From the NCBI GenBank assembly GCA_032718565.1, contig JAVGVS010000007.1, positions 5,572,259 to 5,636,258 of the forward strand: a stretch of DNA of 64,000 nt, written 5' to 3'. The notes under the pieces are model-generated. The model searched no databases. It was not told the origin of the DNA and saw only the letters and a list, made by a program, of their open reading frames with translations. A program made the position numbers and the translations under genes. The stretch is from Distichodus sexfasciatus (taxonomy: Eukaryota; Chordata; Actinopteri; Characiformes; Distichodontidae). Below are positions 55,258-64,000 of the stretch, piece by piece (positions within the stretch are counted from its first letter, which is position 1; each line of letters opens with the position of its first letter).

Positions 55258-55488
55258 AGAGTATGCTTTTCTTCTTGTTCCCGTTCCTAGTATCGTACAT
55301 GGTTAAGAATGAACTACGGGCCCAACCCGTTTAAAGACCAGGAGCAGGTGGCTGCATTACTTGTGCGGTATGCAGAACAGCAAGCACGGGAGCAACAGAG
55401 ACGAGGAAATCAGAACTGGATGAACCAGGCCACCAGCGTCTATGCTCTGCCCTATGATCGTTACAATAGCTCGGGCTGCAACAGATGA
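41758..55488 (+). CDS. dusp22a: Dual specificity phosphatase 22 (irf8-linked paralogue)
   Basis: Exons: 41758-41778, 42593-42626, 43193-43275, 43993-44042, 47226-47300, 49011-49182, 55291-55488 (TGA 55486-55488). They give 633 nt and 210 aa; human DUSP22 is 184 or 205 aa by isoform. The N-terminus MGNGMNK carries Gly2 for myristoylation, identical to human DUSP22. The catalytic loop HCLAGVSRS has H87, C88 and R94, with the codon for C88 split between exons 5 and 6. D57 in AADASNQDL is the general acid. Then VVAYLMTVTNYGWEECLSAI and NYGFQQQLQHFQ follow. The last exon adds a polar tail: RTWLRMNYGPNPFKDQEQVA and RYAEQQAREQQRRGNQNW. Family members dephosphorylate signalling proteins (JNK pathway, Lck, STAT3) at the membrane. 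Its place beside irf8 supports the 'a' paralogue name; orthology is inferred from synteny and not from a tree. Intron 6 holds a 1.56-kb Tc1-like element. Confidence 0.94.
44043..47225. other. dusp22a intron 4, no gene seen
   Basis: 3.2 kb of mostly unique AT-rich sequence. A GC-richer patch at 45110-45260 and a repeat-like block near 46260-46450 (gaacagcagtgctgctggag, a common fish repeat motif) stand out. Antisense open frames at 45044-45382 and 46466-46807 show no known family. Confidence 0.5.
48211..48519 (+). mobile_element. DANA/Mermaid-like SINE, full-length insertion with 12-bp target duplication
   Basis: The head gggcagcacagtggcgcagt ggttaag carries a pol III A box and ggttcgatccc a B box. 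The core gctccggtttcctcccacag and tccaaaagcatgcagtatat follow. AGTAAGGCAGTA flanks it at 48199-48210 and 48520-48531. It lies in dusp22a intron 5. Confidence 0.92.
51081..52645 (+). mobile_element. Tc1-like transposon, full length ends, dead transposase
   Basis: 1,565 bp. The inverted ends begin CAGTGCTGTGAATAAATACT (left) and finish tactcattcacaccactg (right), and pair for about 90 bases; TA flanks both sides (51079-51080, 52646-52647). It carries a degraded transposase on the plus strand, about 51440-52425. The C-terminal half retains recognisable motifs near the catalytic residues: WTDKTKVELFG, DNDPKHTSKS and LDLSPIEMLWHDL. It is broken by in-frame stops, an internal deletion near 51815 and a shift at the A run 52179-52185. 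It lies inside dusp22a intron 6. Confidence 0.93.
52646..55290. other. Remainder of dusp22a intron 6
   Basis: AT-rich sequence with a T run at 54538-54554 followed by a GC-richer patch to 54690 that may be an old repeat. A long TTA microsatellite (55208-55255) sits just before the exon 7 acceptor. No gene was recognised. Confidence 0.5.
55208..55255. repeat. TTA trinucleotide repeat (about 16 units)
   Basis: An uninterrupted ATT/TTA run ending about 35 bases before the last dusp22a exon. Confidence 0.95.
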
Positions 55489-55516
55489 GCGCCACCCATA
55501 ATTCTGTCTCCCCTTC

Positions 55517-55522
55517 AATAAA
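55517..55522 (+). terminator. Candidate dusp22a polyadenylation signal
   Basis: AATAAA 29 bases after the stop codon. Such a short 3'UTR would be unusual, so a later signal is possible. Confidence 0.3.
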
Positions 55523-55787
55523 AAAAGCCATAGGCTAATATCGGCTGCTGCTTATCTTTATATCAGTGTAATTAAAGCTTAGCTGGGCTCAACTCATTTG
55601 CAACTACTTGTGGTTTACTACTACTCCTGGATGTAATGTTTTCAATGAGCCTCCAGTCTATTTATTTTTATAGTCTATTTAGTAGATCCAGTGATGAGCA
55701 CATAGATTTCCTCATGAATGCCAGTTTAATGACTTTTGGTAATTACAATTCACAGCAAAGATTTTTTATCAATTATTAAGTCCAAAA

Positions 55788-55812
55788 AGTGTGTGTGTGT
55801 GTGTGTGTGTAC

Positions 55813-55883
<71 letters not shown>

Positions 55884-55900
55884 TGTGTATATATATATGA
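55788..55900. repeat. GT then TA microsatellite (over 30 TA units)
   Basis: GT repeats at 55788-55810 run into TA repeats at 55813-55876 and a mixed TATG tail. It lies between dusp22a and irf8. Confidence 0.95.
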
Positions 55901-56654
55901 GCACTGTCAATTCTGCATGAAATAGACACCACAGAATCAAAAAAGCCATGTTATCTTTTTTAACTGAGTACAGAAGCTCAGAAACATGATTAATGATGAA
56001 GAAAAAATGATTAGATGTTTATATTAAGTGAAATTTGTACTTTTGTTCTGCAAATCTTATGTTATTAAACACTATGAAACTTGTTAAGGCAAATTTTACT
56101 GACTACTTGTACTCTTGTAACTGAAACTATAACGTGTCTGTTTTTATATAAAATTTTCCAATGTCTGTAAATGGATGAAGGCAGAGTTTATAGCAGAAGT
56201 TTCGTCAATTTAAGCCAAAGTCCCCGCAAATGTAGAATGTACGGAAATGTCTTACAATAGACGCCAATTCTTTTTTATTAGGTTGGATGCCATCTCCGGC
56301 CTTCTATTGCAGCAGCCATATAAAGACTTACCTTAACCTTAGTGAGGAGCAAAAACCTCAACCTGTGCTCACATCCTTAAAGAGGCCAAGAACATGTGAC
56401 CTCTATTTTCCAAGATCCGCTTTTTATAGTTTCCAAATGATAGGTTAGACTTCAGGTTGGCATAATACATTAACCATTTCGGAACCTTTGTCTGATCACA
56501 GTGATGCTTTCTATCACATGGCATTATTCGTGGCACGTAATCCACATCTTATGTAAAATTATGAATAATAAAGCATTATTTTAAAAAAAATTATATGGGG
56601 TAATGGATACTGAAGTCTACAGCCTCCTAAAAACCAAGCCTAAAGCTCAGCCTA

Positions 56655-56800
56655 GCCTAAAAGGCAGTGGGTTGAAATCCTACTGCCAGAACTACCGCCG
56701 AGTTCTTGAGCAAAACCTTTAACCCCATGGTGCTCCAAGAATACTAGCCCTGTAATCAGGGATATGTAAGTATGCTCTGATTAAGAATGTCTGATAAATG
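56655..56800 (+). repeat. SINE family C copy between dusp22a and irf8
   Basis: B-box-like gtgggttgaaatcc near 56668, body ttcttgagcaaaacctttaa cccc, and tail ctctgattaagaatgtctga taaatgc. Moderately diverged. Confidence 0.6.
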
Positions 56801-57113
56801 CAAATTTAACAGACTGATATCTGAAAAGCTGAGACATGAAAGATTTTGTCTGTTTCTCGTCAGGACACAAGCATCAATGCCCATTTTCTTGTATTAACAC
56901 GTTCAGAATAAAGTTGGAGTTATCGCTGACAGTGCTGATACAGATCTTAGGTCAGAGCTGCTGGCGAGTCGTGAATAGCAAAGTCTGTCCAGAAGGGCTC
57001 ATATTAAACATGGCATGTGTAAAGTCCCTTTTCCATGTACAAGGAACACCCCCACAGGTCTTCATACACCTCCATTACTGAGGCAAAAGCTGATTTCTTG
57101 TAAATGCCTCCGC

Positions 57114-57122
57114 TTCTAAGAA
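57114..57122. promoter_or_regulatory. Candidate GAS (STAT1) site upstream of irf8
   Basis: TTCTAAGAA fits the GAS consensus TTCNNNGAA and lies about 210 bp upstream of the likely end of irf8 exon 1. Mammalian IRF8 is induced by interferon-gamma through a promoter GAS element (established). A GC-box (ggggcggggcc) follows at about 57181-57191. Confidence 0.5.
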
Positions 57123-57229
57123 GTTTTCCGAGTTGTACACGTCACGGTCTTAACTGTTTTGATTGGATGCGTGGGAGGCAGGGGCGGGGCCTAGCGTTTC
57201 ATTCACTTAGAATAAACTGGAAGCCTTTC

Positions 57230-57329
57230 CTTCATAACAAATCAGAGCGCGCTTACGCTTCAGACTAAACCTGAACTCCACGCTGAAATTCATATACCAT
57301 AACACCGCTCATAACGCCGACAAGTCGAG
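57230..57329 (+). other. irf8: Probable irf8 non-coding first exon
   Basis: The sequence ends GACAAGTCGAG at 57329 with the donor GTAGGT at 57330. The next acceptor (57411-57412) abuts the start codon, so an untranslated first exon is required; this is the best candidate. Its 5' edge is a guess. Confidence 0.5.
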
Positions 57330-57412
57330 GTAGGTCATTTTCACTTTCACTAAACGAAAATGGTGATTCAATAAATTATGAGCAAAAATAAATAAGTGAC
57401 TTTTATTTTAAG

Positions 57413-58482
57413 ATGACGCTGAATCCAGGGGGTCGCCGCCTGAAACAGTGGCTTATAGAACAAATCAACAGTAATATTTATTCTGGCCTTATGTGGGAGG
57501 ATGAAAATCGAACCATGTTCCGAATCCCCTGGAAACACGCAGGAAAGCAGGACTACAACCAAGAGGTCGACGCGTCTATATTTAAAGTAAGGGTCCAATT
57601 CCAGTTTTTAATAACATATGCATTTAAATATTTCTCCTTAACTGAATACAGACACAACTATTGTACCATCGGAAAAACTTGTATTATGCTGCAGTTATCT
57701 TTAGCATTGCGGTTATGTATAGCTTTGAAAAATCTTCACGTACATTCTTTAATTTGTATGCAAAATATGCTCAAGAGCTTATAAAATCGATGCATTAGCT
57801 CGCTCTCTCTAAAACACAGAGGATAGTCATGTCCAATTCATGAGAAGTTAAATGCTGTACTGTGCACACGTGAGCACCCGAATGGAGTAAAATAACGCTA
57901 AATGAACATAAGTCGTATATTAAAAGGAGAACTGAAATAAGAAATTAAAGACTGATAAAACGGTCTATATTGTACTCTCCAGGCATGGGCAGTGTTTAAG
58001 GGGAAGTTTAAGGAGGGAGATAAAGCTGAACCTGCTACATGGAAGACCAGACTGCGCTGCGCCCTGAATAAGAGTCCTGACTTTGAGGAGGTAACAGATC
58101 GATCACAGCTCGACATCTCCGAGCCATACAAGGTCTATAGGATCGTCCCCGATGAAGAACAAAAGTGTAAGTGTGTCTAATAGAACTCCCTTATAGCCCA
58201 GTTTTACCTGTACTGTGGTACTGTGGTGTACTGTAAAAAAAAAAAAAAAAGTACTGTAACCACAGAAAAAACACTGATTAAAATGGACAGCTATTGGCTG
58301 CTATTCTATAACACACGCAGTTTGTTTTTTTGTTTTGTTTTGTTTTGTTGCCAAAAATAATGACAATTTAAACAATAAGGATAATAGGATAAAACCTTGA
58401 CATACTCAAGGTCTAGCACCATGTGTCTATTTCTTACATGCTCAGAACATGACTAAATATCTCCTTAAAGCACATACATACT

Positions 58483-58534
<52 letters not shown>

Positions 58535-60550
58535 CATCTAGTATGGATAGACAGACACCATCTTCCACTTTGGTTCTAATAAAATATTTGTTTCTTCTTT
58601 TAGTAGGCAAAAGCATCAGCACTCCCTTACTAGAGGAGATGGACTGCAGTCCTTCCAACCTGGACAAGCTCATTAAAGAGGTTAATTTCTGAATCAAAAT
58701 CCTCCATTCTATTAAGTCGGTAAATAGACATAATTTAACTTTGGCAGTAACTTGGTTGTGGTTTGTGCAGTCTTCAACTGAGGACTATACTGGCATTATG
58801 ACAAGGAGCCATTCTCCCATGGATGACAACTGCAATGCACAGCAAAGTCAAGAGTGGTGGCACCCAAGCTCTCACAATGGTAAGAACATCTTACATCACT
58901 CAACACACCCTTACTGCCATATTGTCATCTGTAGGGGAAACAGGAACAAACTGTGGTCTTCTCCGAATTAGAGAGTCTAAAAAAGAAAGAAATCAGCCTT
59001 TCTCATAATTGAGACAACTGACACTGTGATTTTTTTTATTCTAAAAATATTTGGCAGAGTGCAAAGCACTTGACAGCACATATGAGAACTAAAAGGTTTT
59101 TCTGCACAGCTTTGCATGCTGAGGGCAACAGATTGGCTAATTTCCGTTTCAATGTTGCTGAGTTAGCTTCTATCTTTGTTTATTCCATGACTATTAGCTA
59201 GAAGAGCTGAATAAGGTTTGTCTACTCAGAACTAGTCGTGTCAAGGAGTAATCTTTGCCAAACTTGTCAGAACTTTAACACAATGTTCAAACTGTAACAT
59301 TCTTAACAATGTTTCTTATTTGTTTTAATGAACAGTTGTCTCTGTACACCCAGATCCCTCACCAATCAACACATTTAATGCTGGTAAGTAGTTTCAGTTA
59401 CTTTTTGAATTATTTAACTACCAAAAGGGTTAAAAATGTGTTGGCCTACTTGCCCACTCCTTTTAATTTAAAAAAAATCTTTATCTGTTTACACATTTCA
59501 CACAGCAAGAACAATGATATATTAGAGTTTTAACTTAAGTTTCAGTGACCCGAAAGCTAATGCTAATAAAGTGCTTGTTGCTTTCTTTCTCTCTCTAGCC
59601 TTTTCTCAGATGATGATCTCTTTCTTCTATGGAGGAAAACTGATGAGCAGCATCCTGACCACTCACCCAGAGGGTTGCCGCATCTCTCCCCACCATTCTC
59701 CCATCGCTAACTCCCAGCTCTACGGGCCTGACAGTCTACAAAATGTGCGTTTCCCACCTGTGGAGCACATCGAGCATGAGCGGCAGCGCCATGTCACCCG
59801 CAAACTTTTTGGCCACCTGGAGCGTGGCATTTTGTTGCGTGCCAACCGGGAGGGCATCTATATCAAACGCCTGTGCCAGAGCAGGGTGTTCTGGTGTGGG
59901 CAGGACTCTCTGTATAACCAAGGACCAAGCAAGCTGGACAGAGATGTTGTGGTCAAAATCTTTGACACTGGCAGGTTTTTTCAAGGTAAGACTTCATTGA
60001 TATATTTTAGTTGCATTGGTGGATTTATAGCCAAAAGGTCAAACTGATGTGCGTGTGCTCACTGGAGACTGTTTTTTCTTAAGCCCTACAGCTATATCAG
60101 GAAAATCAGTATCCAGCTCCAGAACCCACTGTCTCTCTGTGTTTTGGAGAGGAGTTCACTGACTTCAGTACTGCAAAAAACAAGTTAATCATTGTACAGG
60201 TATTCCTGCATATTTGTTTCTTTGCTAATCTAAGACTGAAACATTTGTCTTTTTATGCCAAAGTGCTGTAGTATTTAACAGATGAAGGTAAAATCTAATT
60301 TACAGTGAATTCAGTTTGCCTTTTCAACAAATAAACTCACTTGGTTCTTTCTCAACAGATCACAGCAGTAAATTGTCAGCAACTTTTAGATGCAGTGACT
60401 GCCAGGAAATCTCAGTTCAGCAGTGGCAACCTGGAGATCTCAGATGAGACAGCCAACGACCAGATGGCACGCATCTACCAGGACCTGTGTAGCTATCCTA
60501 CACCCCAACGAGCACCTTGCTACAGAGACAACCTGCCCATTACTGCCTGA
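57413..60550 (+). CDS. irf8: Interferon regulatory factor 8
   Basis: Coding exons: 57413-57586, 57983-58166, 58604-58680, 58771-58879, 59336-59383, 59599-59985, 60084-60199, 60359-60550 (TGA 60548-60550). They give 1,287 nt and 428 aa; human IRF8 has 426. The DNA-binding domain (about 1-114) starts MTLNPGGRRLKQWLIEQINS and has the five-tryptophan signature at W13, W28, W40, W60 and W78, with RLRCALNKSPDFEEV then DRSQLDISEPYKVYRIVPDE, diagnostic of IRF8 over IRF4. A variable linker follows. The IRF-association domain (about 200-385) includes SFFYGGKLM, RQRHVTRKLFGHLERGILL and VVVKIFDTGRFFQALQLY. IRF8 is a nuclear factor, with PU.1 or other IRFs, that drives macrophage and dendritic fate. Exon 6 here is 48 nt, and the exon 4 donor is a weak GTTAAT before a 90-bp intron. 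Confidence 0.98.
58484..58534. repeat. TTA trinucleotide repeat in irf8 intron 3
   Basis: About 16 TTA units, 70 bases before the next irf8 exon. Confidence 0.95.
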
Positions 60551-60944
60551 AAAGACCATTTTTATATGAGAGACACTTGGACAAATGGACTAACGAAAGT
60601 CTAGCATACCAACAGCAAGCATTAGTTAAAAAGCATATAGTTAAAAAAAGCTACATGTAGCATGTTCTCTCAGGAGTAGAATAGCAATTACCATAAAGTC
60701 TGACAATGTTCTCAGGGAAGTTTGCTTGGAAGTGTGCATGAAAATTTATCTCAGTCCTAAGCTTGTTGATAACATCGCTTATTAGGCCAAGATTTCATGT
60801 ACTGTTGCTTTTGTGACCCATCTACTATTTCTCTGATTATTTTTCTAATCTTTATGACCACCTGGTCACTTGTGTGAATGTTTACTATGAGCTGAAAAGT
60901 AGATAGGTTTTACTATCCTCAATGTTTTGTATTTTTACTACTGG

Positions 60945-60950
60945 AATAAA
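60945..60950 (+). terminator. irf8 polyadenylation signal
   Basis: AATAAA about 400 bases after the stop, followed by TTTTTATG and TTTGTCCTTGTGATTGTTTG T/G-rich sequence, the expected downstream context. Confidence 0.7.
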
Positions 60951-60979
60951 CCTTTTTATGTAGTTTGTCCTTGTGATTG

Positions 60980-62879
60980 TTTGTGAACCAAAACAGCAAG
61001 AGTGATCAGAACATCTGACTGTTTTCAGAGGTCCATGAAGAAGTCAGGTGTTTCATTCAATTCAAGTGTAGGTCGTCCACCATATAGTAAAAAGATAAAT
61101 ATTTCATGAGGAACGGACATTTCAGAGCACCAAAGAAAACTGCCTTATAATACATTATAGGACTGGAATTATTTAGGCTTATACAGAATTGAGCAAATAT
61201 CAGTATACATTCACAGAGATTACAAATGGAAGACCTTAAAGGAGATATATGTAAGAAACTTATGGCAAGTAATCATAAAATGAACCTAGTATGTCACCAG
61301 AGATTAAGGAATCATGTTCATTTGAAATACTGATCTCACTGACAAAATTAGTACAGCCAGAATATTAACATTTTAAATTTTAATTTGCAGCAAGTAAATT
61401 CCTGTGTATCATTCGTTCATTCCATATTCAATAAAGAATTCAAAATTGGAAAATTAAAACGATTCATTATTTAACTTTTCCTTTGTTAGTCTGATACCAA
61501 AAACAAATTATGGCTGTTTTCAGTAGTTTGGGCTTTAGGTTGAAGATGATAAAATGGGCTGCTGAAGCTGAACTTGATTTTGATATTTGATTTCTCCGAC
61601 TTTAGTTGCAGTTTTTTCGGTTGTCATATCTTCTTTCAAAGTTAAACACTTAGCTCCCCTAAAAATACGTAACTCGCCATGATTATTCGTCAGAGACACC
61701 AAAATACATCAAACTAAAAAATAGCGCTATTGTGTCGATACCGAGCGCAAGACGTCAATAACTTCCTGGGCACACAAGTGGCAGAAATAAAATATCAAAA
61801 TCAAGGATCTGCCTGTCATCTAAAATTCAGGTTTTGTAGCAGGCCCTATAGCTCCAAGACACAGATTACATCAATGACAGAGTGATTTAAATGGAAAACA
61901 AACATTTTAGAATATTCAAAGTCAGAATCAATTCCTCTGAAATGAGTTGGTGTGACCTGAAACAAGCTGTTCAAGCAAAACCTCACGTTTCATCAGAAGC
62001 AACAAAAAGAGCATGGCTAAAGTTACCATTAATAAAGGCAAGTTCCACAAGTTTCTAATGGAAAAAGTATGAAAATAGTACCTTTAGGAAAAAAACAAGT
62101 TGTTGTAGAAGTTCATGTAGTTAATTGGTATTTAGGTCATCAACTAAAATATGTTGGTATATAATTTTTAAATATGTTTTATATGTTAAATGTTTTAGCT
62201 CCTCCCAATGCCTTTAGCGATGCAGTGAGGAATGCTAAATGGCTGTACTCTGAGAATCTCCAAAGACCTGTACGAGCCAAGGCCTTGAAAAGGGCAAGAA
62301 GGATCTTTTACACCCTGGGCACAAACTCTTTCAGACTTACAGTCCATTAAAACCAAAACCTCACTCCATGACGCCAGCGTTTTCCCCACTCCAATGGACC
62401 TCATCAATAAGGCCAGAGACCACAGCTAACTCTTATCTCCCACTTTGGACTGTGTTTTTGCACATCTCTATAATCATATCATGCCAAATCCATTGCACAC
62501 ATTCTATACTTCTCATTCTGTGTTCTATATAGGTAAACTTAGTAAATAATTACTCCATATCCTTGCACTCACTTTAAAAATGCATATTTTTCAATTTGCA
62601 GAGATATACTGAATACATATTCTTCTATTTCTATTAATATGTTCTACATAAAAACACATTTTAACACCAAAGCAAATTCATTTTATGTGACAATGAACTT
62701 GGCAATAAAATTGATTTTGATTCTTATTCTTAAATAAGACTCTCCTGCATTTATTTCAATATCCAACACTCAGGCATCAGTATATCAGTAAATTATTCTT
62801 TATAATAATTTTCAAGACTGGAGCCTCTGTATAAATGGTAATGGATCAGTTATTTACTGCCGTAGCTGATATTTTTGTA
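60980..62879. other. Intergenic region downstream of irf8 with old repeat remnants
   Basis: No gene was recognised. A short decayed Tc1-transposase-like stretch at 61950-62055 (gtgacctgaaacaagctgtt caagcaaaa) and a probable LINE 3' end at 62200-62735 (ending ggcaataaaattgattttga ttcttattctt) are visible. The rest is AT-rich. Confidence 0.45.
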
Positions 62880-63129
62880 GTTGGTGGCGTAACGATAGTG
62901 TGTTCACCCCTTGATCAGAAGGTCACAGGTTCGAATCCAGGGCCGGTAAAGTTACCACTGAGGTACTCATGAGCAAGGTACTGTCCCCAAGCACTGCTCC
63001 CCCAGGGGTTGTTAGCTGCCCGCTGCTCCTTAACGGATGGGTTAAATGCAGAGGTCACATTTCGTTGTGGTGCACTGTGTGCTGTGCTGTGGTGTGTTCG
63101 CAATGACAAATAATCACTCACTTCCACTT
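62880..63129 (+). repeat. tRNA-derived SINE, family A, best-preserved copy
   Basis: The A-box-like ttggtggcgtaacgatagtg is followed by a perfect B box GGTTCGAATCC at 62928-62938. The body carries gagcaaggtactgtccccaa and gctgcccgctgctccttaac. The tail reads gacaaataatcactcacttc. This copy defines the family for the copies in gse1 introns. Confidence 0.85.
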
Positions 63130-64000
63130 GAATCAACAAGTTGTGGGTTGGAGTATAATACTCTGGTTTACGTATTTTATTGAGTTGAGTTTGTTAAGTG
63201 GTGTGAATACAATGTAGTCATATGGTTTTTTGAAAAATACAGACGTTTTAACTGAATATTGACATAATTTATTGAAAATAATTTGTGTCTATTCAACATA
63301 CTGGCAAAATAAAGAGTAACTTCATTTTCTTTTATGACTTAGCGGAAGATTGGCCTGCAATTCTTTAGGCATTTATACAGAAATCAAATAGAACAGGGTT
63401 TATAGAATAAAGAACTACCATGTAATATGTCTGCTATCTGCTAGCTGTGTGCACACACACAAACACATGCACACACAGAAAAAGGGAAGGAAGTGAGTGG
63501 CGGTGTGTTCCCAGAGCTAGAGAGTAAGAGTGAAAGAAGAGAGGGAGACTCCTTGGACAGAATATCTGATCCCTGTTGATGACACATTGTAGAACTTTAC
63601 TTTCTCTCTGCTCAGCTGACACACACCCTCACAATGACACACTTGACATTTTTGACGAAGACCTTGGCTTTTCCCAAAGTCTGAGCAGAAAACTGAATAT
63701 GAAGAGGAGAATATGAACTTTGCAAATGTTTCCTATGCCCCATTCTAGCCATCTTGCTTGTGACATTACTGTATATGCAACAGTTCACTATCATTCATCA
63801 TTTCCAAAATGGAAGGCTGATGCAGACAGAACAGACTGCGCACTCACCGTCCTTTACATACATAAATGGTGATACAAACACAAACTTATTTTTTCATTTT
63901 CAAATTTTCTGTTCCTCTTACAGGTTTTATGTGTCTTCTGATTGTATAGTACCATGTGGGTGAAAGCTTTATAGCTCTGTATTTCTTTGGAACAAGAAAT
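63130..64000. other. Intergenic sequence to window end
   Basis: AT-rich with a short CA run near 63450-63478 and a purine-rich stretch 63480-63550. No gene or element was recognised. Confidence 0.5.

Noticed and set aside
57413..60550. Calling the last gene irf4 because of the adjacent dusp22
   Set aside because: The DNA-binding domain reads KSPDFEEVTDRSQLDISEPY, the IRF8 form (IRF4 has KSNDFEELVERSQLDISDPY), and the neighbours cox4i1, emc8, gins2 and gse1 are those of IRF8.

Overview
The window is vertebrate nuclear DNA, almost certainly from a teleost fish. It holds intron-rich genes with GT-AG splicing, dense CA/TG, TA and TTA microsatellites, Tc1-like and hAT-like DNA transposons, and tRNA-derived SINEs of kinds familiar from zebrafish and relatives. 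A dusp22-type phosphatase gene lies next to irf8, an arrangement absent from the human irf8 locus. An ostariophysan fish is my best guess, inferred only from repeat style.

Six protein-coding genes are present and I could follow the splice frame through all of them. (1) gse1, plus strand, bases 1502-22640: the last 13 coding exons (1,122 codons plus stop); the N-terminal exons lie before the window. A 3'UTR of about 2.3 kb follows. (2) gins2, minus strand, 30356-26884: five exons, 186 aa. (3) emc8, minus strand, 37046-34432: five exons, 204 aa. (4) cox4i1, plus strand, 39157-40670: four coding exons, 168 aa. (5) dusp22a, plus strand, 41758-55488: seven exons, 210 aa. (6) irf8, plus strand, 57413-60550: eight coding exons, 428 aa. 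In every gene the exon lengths sum to a multiple of three, and products match human orthologues in length and motifs. gse1 and gins2 converge tail to tail; emc8 and cox4i1 diverge head to head about 1.4 kb apart, the vertebrate 'COX4 neighbour' arrangement. Bases after about 60950 are intergenic with old repeats.

The genes do not form a pathway: a chromatin corepressor subunit (gse1), a replicative helicase subunit (gins2), an ER membrane insertase subunit (emc8), a respiratory-chain subunit (cox4i1), a signalling phosphatase (dusp22a) and a myeloid transcription factor (irf8). What holds the block together is ancient synteny.

The gse1 introns are a transposon landing zone: three copies of a roughly 640-bp inverted-repeat element, three hAT-type elements with 8-bp target duplications (two exact, one with a single mismatch), a Tc1-like deletion derivative and several SINEs. 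The least ordinary structure is at 30811-32129, where a DNA transposon carries a near-identical 526-bp copy of the probable emc8 3'UTR, flanked by a 142-bp direct repeat of the transposon itself. emc8 intron 1 appears to use a GC donor. I found no sign of an undescribed multi-gene system; the window reads as a normal conserved vertebrate gene block.
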